This document shows, piece by piece, positions 57,679 through 64,000 of a stretch of DNA of 64,000 nucleotides. Every line of letters starts with the position of its first letter. The stretch's first letter is position 1. The stretch is taken from NCBI GenBank assembly GCA_013339895.1, contig JABACO010000005.1, positions 4,936,013 through 5,000,012 of the forward strand. The letters run 5' to 3'. The position numbers and the translations under genes were made by a program. The stretch comes from Ephydatia muelleri. Its lineage: Eukaryota > Porifera > Demospongiae > Spongillida > Spongillidae. A model generated the notes under the pieces. The model was not told where the DNA came from. It was given only the letters and a program-made list of their open reading frames with translations, and made no database searches.

Positions 57679-60593
57679 ACTGCATCAAGACTGGGGATTC
57701 AAACCCCATTAGCCAACCAGTCCGTCGTTTACCACCACATCGAAAGGAGCAGGTGAATAAACTTCTACATGAAATGCAGGAGAATGACATCATTCATCCA
57801 TCCAGTAGTCCATGGGCATCACCAATTGTGCTGGTGCAGAAGAAAGATGGGAGTGTGTGGTTTTGCATCGACTACAGGAAACTTAATGCAGTCACTACGA
57901 AAGATGCCTATCCGTTACCGCGCATTGATGACACTCTCGACACTCTATGTGGTTCCAAGTGGTTCAGCACCCTTGACTTGCTGTCAGGATACTGGCAAGT
58001 AGAGATGTCACCAGAAGACCGACATAAAACTGCATTCTGCACCCCACAAGGCTTGTTCGAATTTAAGGTCATGCCCTTTGGTCTGTGCAATGCTCCGGCC
58101 ACATTCCAACGGTTGATGGACCTGGTGTTGGCAGGTCTGCAGTGGTCCAAATGCCTTGTATATCTGGATGATGTAATCCTGTTAGGTACAACATTTGGGG
58201 AACACCTGGATAATATCAGAGCAGTGTTTGACCGTATTCGACAAGGGGGGCTTAAGCTACGAGCAGACAAGTGTTGTTTTTTGCAGAGGAATGTTAAATA
58301 TCTTGGTCACCTGGTAGGAGTTGATGGATTGCAAGTAGATCCTGACAAAGTGGGAAAAGTGGCATCCTGGCCTGTACCTCAATCTGCTCAGCAAGTTCAA
58401 CAGTTTCTTGGCTTTGCCAATTATTACAGAAGGTTCATTCAGGAATTTGCTGAAGTGGCTAAGCCACTACATCGCCTAACGGAACATGCTGTAAACTTCA
58501 GTTGGACTGCGGAGTGTCAAGAGGCATTTGAAAACCTTCGTAGTCGACTGACAAGGGCACCAATACTGGCCTTTCCGGATTATACATTGCCATTCGTATT
58601 GGATACAGATGCCAGTGATCTGGGGATTGGTGCTGTACTCTCACAAGTCTCTTCCCTTGGACAAGAACAGGTGGTGGCATATGGCAGTCGTCTGCTAAGC
58701 AAAGCTGAGCGAAATTACAGCGTTACACGCAGAGAGTTGCTGGCTGTTGTAACATTCACCCGACTATTTAGACCTTACCTGTTGGGTAGACGCTTCACCG
58801 TCCGGACAGATCATAGCTCTCTTCAATGGATTCAAAACTTTAAAGAACCTGAGGGACAGCTTGCAAGATGGCTGGAGCAGTTACAGGAATACGACTTTGA
58901 AGTTATCCACCGGAAGGGAAGAAATCACAACAACGCAGATGCCCTTTCAAGACTTTCGGAGGGTGATAGTCCTCAAAGTAACAACATCACAGTTGTAAGC
59001 ATCGATAGCCCAGTAGTAGAGAAGAGAAAGGTAATGAGAGAAGAACAACTACAGGATGATGTTGTGGGACCGGTGTTGAAGGCTGTAGAAAGTGACCTGT
59101 TACCCAAAAAAGATGAGTTGAAACAATTTTCAATTGGGACTCGTCGTCTATTTCAACTATGGGATCAGCTGAAAGTTAAAGGTGGAGTCCTACATCGCAA
59201 TTTCGTTGGAACTAAGGAAGTGAGACCTTGTCTTCAGCTAGTTGTACCAATGTCTCAAAGAAAGATAGTTTTGGCAGAGCTTCATGAAGGCGTGACTGGC
59301 GGACACCTGGGTCAAGAGAAGACCTTAATGAAGTTGAAAGAGCGTTTCTACTGGCCTGGACACTGGAACGATGTGCAAAATTGGTGCAATACTTGTGCAG
59401 CATGCATCTCCAGGAAAACACCAGCGCCTAAGCAGAGAGCCAGTCTTCAATCTATCCTGGTTGGCCAGCCAATGCAGCTTGTGGCAGTTGACATCCTTGG
59501 TCCACTCCCAGAGAGCGGAAATGGAAACTCCTACATTCTGGTAGTAGGTGACTACTTCACTCGCTGGATGGAAGCATACCCCATCCAAAACCAGGAGGCA
59601 GTCACAGTTGCGCAAAAGCTAGTGGATGAGATATTCTGCCGCTTCTCGGTACCAGAACAGTTGCACTCGGACCAAGGTCGCCAGTTTGAATCAGCGGTGA
59701 TTAAGGAGATCTGTAACCTGCTTCATATTGAAAAAACTAGAACCACAGCATATCACCCACAGTCAGATGGACTTGTAGAATGATTTAACCGAACCTTGCT
59801 GAGTATGCTTACTACCTGTGGAAGAAGTCACCCTTTTGAGTGGGAGGACCACATTAGGAAAGTTTGCTTTGCCTACAACACGAGTGTCCAGGCGACAACA
59901 GGCTATTCACCCTTCTTCCTGATGTTTGGTAGACAGGCCAGACTTCCTATTGATCTCATGTACGGAACTGAATGTGGAAACTCTGTTACTAAAACTGTTC
60001 CAGAGTATGTGACCAAGCTGAGTGAAGCGTTTGTAGAAGCTTATGCTGTTGTGCGTGATACAATGGGGGCAAAGCTGCAGAGACAGAAAGAATTTTATAA
60101 CAAAAAAGTCCATGGTGATCCACACAAACCTGGTGATTTTGTTCTGTTATTCAATCCAGCTGTTCCTAAGGGTGGATCACGGAAGTTTCATAGCCCCTGG
60201 ACTGGTCCTTTTAAGATTGTGGAGAGAGTGTCTGAAGCCACATACCACATCCAGAACACAGTCGATGGGAAGACCTCCATAGTACACTTTGACCGTCTGA
60301 AGAGATGCAGGCCGGATATTCGAACAAATATTAAACAGACGAAAAAAGATAATTCTCCTACACGTGAGTCAACAGCAGGCAAAGATCCTCCTGGCACACA
60401 CATGGAACTGCTAGATGATGACCAACCTACACATGTTCCAGAACATCCTCAACCTAATGCTGTACTGAATGAAGATCCGGAACCAAAAGAAGGTCCAGAA
60501 CAAGATGATGATGATCCTCACATTATTGTCCCACAACCTGGAACTGCTACCCGTTACCCCACACGTCAAAGACGTGCACCAGATTATTACTAG
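57495..60593 (+). pseudogene. Pol, RT-RNase H-integrase, with a nonsense codon
   Basis: Reverse transcriptase: SPWASPIVLVQKKDGSVWFC, MPFGLCNAPATFQRLMD, and the catalytic YLDDV at about 58,158. RNase H: LDTDASDLGIGAVLSQ. Integrase: an HHCC finger (HEGVTGGH to CNTCAAC), VDILGPL (first Asp), HSDQGRQFES (second Asp), and DGLVE (Glu) just before TGA at 59,781-59,783. Downstream the same frame continues FNRTLLSML to a GPF module (SPWTGPFKIVERV) and stops at TAG 60,591-60,593. The family consensus has Arg after the Glu, so CGA to TGA at a CpG is likely. Without readthrough, integrase loses its C-terminal 270 residues. Confidence 0.92.
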
Positions 60594-60612
60594 AATACGG
60601 GACGTATTCTCA

Positions 60613-60620
60613 TAAAAGGG
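60613..60620 (+). promoter_or_regulatory. Candidate polypurine tract
   Basis: AAAAGGGA ends seven bases before the 3' LTR. It is short and slightly displaced, so the call is modest. Confidence 0.5.
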
Positions 60621-60626
60621 ACGCTG

Positions 60627-60816
60627 TGTAGCATGACAGTATACGGACACATTGTGTAGCATGACAGTATACGGACACATAGTAATCTAGTGCATGCTTG
60701 TAAAGGTGTTAAATAGATGCACGCGCGATGGGTGCATATATGTTGAGTTACTGTGTGTTGAAGTGAGTTGTTGTTCACTGTTGTTGTGCAACTATAATCA
60801 AGTTGACTTTGTTACA
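60627..60816 (+). repeat. 3' LTR (190 bp)
   Basis: Matches the 5' LTR except for T in place of C near the end (GACTTTGTTACA against GACTCTGTTACA). Confidence 0.93.
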
Positions 60817-60899
60817 ACACTATGTTAAATATTTCCCACGCCAAATCAGACCATCTGACAGCTACTATGCCACAGTGGGACGTTTGGAAGCAGTAACCA

Positions 60900-61127
60900 T
60901 TGCAATCCAATTTTAAGGCACTCTGTGTTCAAAAGAACACTGATATAACAAATAGTGAAATAGTGCACACTTTGGATTATATGTATGCAATTTACTTCCA
61001 GCCATCAACGCGGATGATATTAATGGGGACCAAAAAATCACGATTTGAGGAGCATAGTGGCATCATAAAGGAGCTCATGCAGAAAGCCGTGAACTCAAAC
61101 TGGCCACCTGAAAATTTACTTGATATG
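60900..61127 (+). CDS. Possible exon right of the Ty3 element
   Basis: A frame reads SEIVHTLDYMYAIYFQPSTR then MILMGTKKSRFEEHSGIIKE and LMQKAVNSNWPPENLLDM to a good GTATGT donor at 61,128. I see neither its partners nor its family. It could be a host exon or part of a further transposon. Confidence 0.35.
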
Positions 61128-62047
61128 GTATGTGCCATCAATACTATACGTTGGACATACATTTCATCAGGAGTTCCCGCATACTAAAGACATATGAGAT
61201 AGAGTACTATCAGGTGGTCTTGAAAAGTGACGTAAAAAGGTATCTTTGCTTCTATCCAGTGTGAACAGGCACACAGTATGGCCGGAGTTGACGTTGCATC
61301 ATACTTATTTCCTGCAGAATGTGTTGATGCAGATCTTTAAAATGTCGCGGCAAGAAGCAAAAAAAAAAAATGCTACCTCAGCCACACGCTGCCTGTAAAA
61401 TACATAGCGGCATAGTCTGAAGTCTATCGTGCATTAATGTTATACTTATTCATACATCTATGAATACTGAATGTTGTGAAACCAGCCTTGAAATAATTAA
61501 CCGTTACATATAGTTAGGAATGGGGTGCTGAGGAATGTGGTGCTAGCTTCCAAACGGTCTAAAAATTGCCAGCGGCTATATAAAATTTTAGTATGCGGAA
61601 CGGTTCAGCAGACGTTCCGTTCCATTCTGCAAATTAGTAACACCCGTTCTGTACTTTTCGACCATTGATGATGCTTGCACACAACTGCTGCTCTCCGGAT
61701 GCGCTGCGCTACGGAAGCCCTGTGCCCCGCGTCCTTGGGCACCTAGCCCGCTATACTATAGCTGACAACTTAACTCGATCATATGGGAAGATACAAAGTC
61801 ATCGTGATCCTTTTGATTACTGTGACCGGCGCATATTTCTGCTCGTGTCCTGAATACTGACTTCACTGAACTGAAATATATAATTTTTTTTCATTGCGAA
61901 CGTTGCACGAATGCACTATATATTGGCGACTACACATAATTATGAGCCCTAAAACATTGTGCTCTGTTTCACAATTCTATACGTCTTCTACACTATAGTG
62001 AGCATGCAAAAATTCAAATCCCACATATACAGCTGGACAAAGTGTGG
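61128..62047. other. Stretch without a recognised gene
   Basis: AT-rich, short frames only. A polyA run of 11 is at about 61,360. Confidence 0.5.
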
Positions 62048-63042
62048 TCAAGCTATATACACCTCCAGAGTGTCGTAGTAGGTATAAGTGTTACTTGCAG
62101 GAGGACGAGGAGGATTTATAGCGCTATCACAAGATGGAGTGCCCCATATGCCAACCATCTTGCCCTCTCCTAAGTAGTACAGCTTTACATCATCATTGGC
62201 AACAATCGCTTCTCCCAGCTTTTTATTTCTGGCATATATCTTGAACACCTCGCCGCTGCACATGTACCACGACTCTTCAGTGGACATGCCATCAGCAGAG
62301 GATGGAGCACCGGGGCATGCTGAAAGATGTGGCTTACATCCCAACATGGAGAACCACTTTCCAGATTCTTTAGGGAAGTACAGTGCGATCACGTCACCCA
62401 CGACGACATTGCCGGGACCGTTTCTTCGGTAGACAAAGAAGTTTGTGATTGGATCAGTATTAAACTGATACATACCGACGTTACTAGCATACTGAGTCCA
62501 AGTACAGTCACCGCTGGGACAGCTAAACCAGAGAATTTTGTAAGCCTTTACTTGCAATGAGACCTTGGATCCATGTTGGAGCGCTGAAAAAGGAATACAA
62601 GCTATACATACAGCATCAGCAGTTTAGTACGACTTTAATTACCAGGAAACCCTGCTGTAGTTTCCAAGTCAGCATCGTACAACTGAGGTTGCTTGGGACC
62701 CAGCTCCCGATCGTAGTCAGGATTTTTTGGTGGTCCATCACCCCCTTCAATCACAGCGATCTGGTTCATATCTCCTGTATAGAAGGAACGCATTCAGTTT
62801 TGACCTAGAGCCTTAGTTGCTCGTCACTAGACCTCGGGCATTGGGTTTGGGACCCAGTTCCTTCTCGTAATCAGGGTTCTTTGGTGTTCCATCATCGCTA
62901 CTGATACTATAGCGATGTCCTAATAACGAGGAAGCAAATTAAAATGGACAATTATACTGAACACCTTACCATGGACCCGCAGAGCAGCCGCATGGCCGAC
63001 CATAACTGCCGTAATCAATAAAGTTGCCAAGGCGACCTTCAT
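62048..63042 (-). CDS. Secreted Cys-containing protein, four exons, intact
   Basis: Exons are 63042-62970, 62919-62833, 62774-62643 and 62583-62048. All introns are GT-AG, all in the same phase (after codon base 1), and together they give an uninterrupted frame of 276 codons. Exon 1 is a signal peptide (MKVALATLLITAVMVGHAAA, basic then hydrophobic, cleavage near AAA-LR). Exons 2 and 3 encode a duplicated acidic motif, DGTPKNPDYEKELGPK and DGPPKNPDYDRELGPK. Exon 4 (about 178 residues) has six to eight Cys (WFSCPSGDCTW, LGCKPHLSACPG, YMCSGEVFKIYA, TPSCDSA) and two similar halves built on GDVIALYF and DDVKLYYL. I do not recognise the family. It is likely an extracellular beta-rich, disulfide-bonded protein. 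It is the only gene here that looks like normal host coding sequence. Confidence 0.85.
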
Positions 63043-63084
63043 CCTTATCGCGCGTTTCAAGTGACTTGCATGCCGTTATCCTGC

Positions 63085-63093
63085 CATTTTATA
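63085..63093 (-). promoter_or_regulatory. TATA box of the secreted protein gene
   Basis: TATAAAAT on the minus strand, about 45 bp upstream of the ATG, implying a 5' UTR of roughly 15-20 nt. Confidence 0.55.
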
Positions 63094-63096
63094 CTT

Positions 63097-63176
63097 TTAT
63101 GCCTTGTGTAGGAAAAGAGCTGGAATTTCGCCCTCAGATGGCAAAGACGCTCGCCTGAGGGTTGTGTAGGAAAGAG
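63097..63176 (-). promoter_or_regulatory. Duplicated 24-bp promoter-proximal motif
   Basis: GAAATTCCAGCTCTTTTCCT and GAAATTCCTGCTCTTTCCTA, each followed by ACACAA, lie about 55 bp apart just upstream of the TATA box. They could be paired activator sites for the secreted protein gene. Confidence 0.5.
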
Positions 63177-63684
63177 CAGGAATTTCACACTTAAGCCATG
63201 CATCTAATTAACGTAGTCAGTATTCACTTTCAAAAGTGTCTGTCTATGTGAAATACTTAAATTGTCATCTCTCAACTTGCACTGGAGATACCATTGTAAC
63301 GACCTCCTGATAAAAGGAACTATATGCCATTTGATCAATGTCAAAATGTAATGTAATGAAAAAGGCTGGTTTCTGTAGCGCGTAAGTTGATGCTGATTTG
63401 CTGTCAGGATATACACTCTGCTGTAAAATAGATTCAAATGTCATGAAGGATCTTTGAAATTTAAGTGTATCACAAGAAGGCCAGGGAAAGCAAATCAATA
63501 CTGCAACATTATATGCACGCATATATTGGCAAGCTCATAGGTACCCATCGTGCATGGTATAAGTAAGATATCATATATATAGATACATGTATATGCAGTT
63601 GTGGCTATAGGACCCATACCTCCTGTTACTGTGAATAAAAGGGATGCAAAGGAACCATTTTTAACTTCTCTTACCCGTTCTTCA

Positions 63685-64000
63685 CTGCAAAAACAAAAGA
63701 GCGATTTTCACTCTTTGTCACTCGAGTGACATTTTAATTAATCGAGTGAAAGGCACTCAATGCCTCTATCGAGTGAAAATCAGCGAGTGACAGTCACGCT
63801 TTAGAAATGCTAATTATTTCATGCAGCTTAGCGTATATCTCGTTTACGCCATTTTCGAAGTCTGGTTGCGCGTATCAACGTTAGGTAGTGATCGCCATAT
63901 GCGATACAGTCAACTCTGTATTGTACTAATAAAGAGTCCGTACCCCTCCCCCTAGTAGTCGGGCTTCTACGCCCGACTAGCCTCCGACCTATTTTCGGTT
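63685..64000 (+). repeat. Interspersed repeat 'C', copy 3 (cut by window end)
   Basis: Matches 894-1,255 in order, with a few internal deletions. It runs off the window. Confidence 0.85.

Larger units (their letters stand above)
55695..60820 (+). mobile_element. Ty3/gypsy LTR retrotransposon, 5.1 kb, near-intact
   Basis: Two 190-bp LTRs (55,699-55,888 and 60,627-60,816) differ at one position that I can see, so the insertion is young. ACAC flanks both ends (55,695-55,698 and 60,817-60,820), a probable 4-bp duplication. The order is LTR, PBS, gag, pol (PR-RT-RH-INT), a short purine tract, LTR. There is no env frame. Pol carries a nonsense codon at 59,781 and a frame change near 57,500-57,680, so this copy is probably inactive or close to it. 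Confidence 0.93.

Noticed and set aside
55917..60593. An endogenous retrovirus with env
   Set aside because: No frame after integrase before the 3' LTR; short LTRs and gene order fit a Ty3/gypsy retrotransposon without env.

Overview
The window is nuclear DNA of a multicellular animal. The evidence is short GT-AG introns (about 60-250 bp in most genes), long (CA)n microsatellites, many minisatellites, and several eukaryotic DNA-transposon superfamilies plus one Ty3/gypsy LTR element. The protein families seen (tnp2-like, PHD/SWIM-MULE, RAG1-N-terminal-like) are typical of expanded repeats in sponges and other early-branching or marine invertebrates, so a demosponge is my guess, but the sequence alone does not prove it. 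Almost everything is mobile DNA or tandem repeat. Only one clearly intact ordinary gene is visible, a secreted protein near the right end.

Layout. 0.3-1.3 kb: two interspersed repeats. 1.3-3.1 kb: a 136-bp satellite with a 610-bp higher-order unit. 4.5-6.2 kb: a decayed copy of a RAG1-like (N-RAG) transposon gene. 7.6-18.2 kb (minus): an EnSpm/CACTA-like tnp2 transposase gene, cut in its first coding part by a complete 6.76-kb MULE (11,120-17,881) with 10-bp target duplications. The MULE itself carries a 900-bp TA-flanked MITE in intron 1. 18.4-20.9 kb (plus): a SAM-domain gene divergent from the tnp2 gene. 21.0-22.1 kb: a minisatellite and a repeat copy. 22.97-27.35 kb: a fuller RAG1-like transposon copy on the minus strand. 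27.8-34.5 kb: duplicated low-complexity segments, microsatellites and two hAT-like elements. 36.59-43.38 kb: a TIR-bounded 6.8-kb element holding a BEN-like gene, a divergent unknown gene and a tnp2 C-terminal fragment. 43.8-46 kb: a decayed unknown exon and three minisatellites. 46.5-48.3 kb: a 161-bp satellite with CACGTG in nearly every unit. 49.3-53.3 kb: repeat copies. 54.5-55.0 kb: a LINE-like tail. 55.70-60.82 kb: a young Ty3/gypsy element. 62.05-63.04 kb: the secreted protein gene. 63.7-64.0 kb: another repeat copy, cut by the window end.

The most notable content is the RAG1-like gene at 23.8-27.1 kb. It joins a RAG1-type N-terminal zinc/RING module to a DDE domain whose landmarks (D, CxxC, HxxxxH, GxxGxE) fall in the same order as in RAG1 and Transib. 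Both copies in the window are decayed. The transposons are nested to three levels, and two composite elements use the same plan of two divergent genes 70-130 bp apart, flanked by subterminal repeat arrays or minisatellites.
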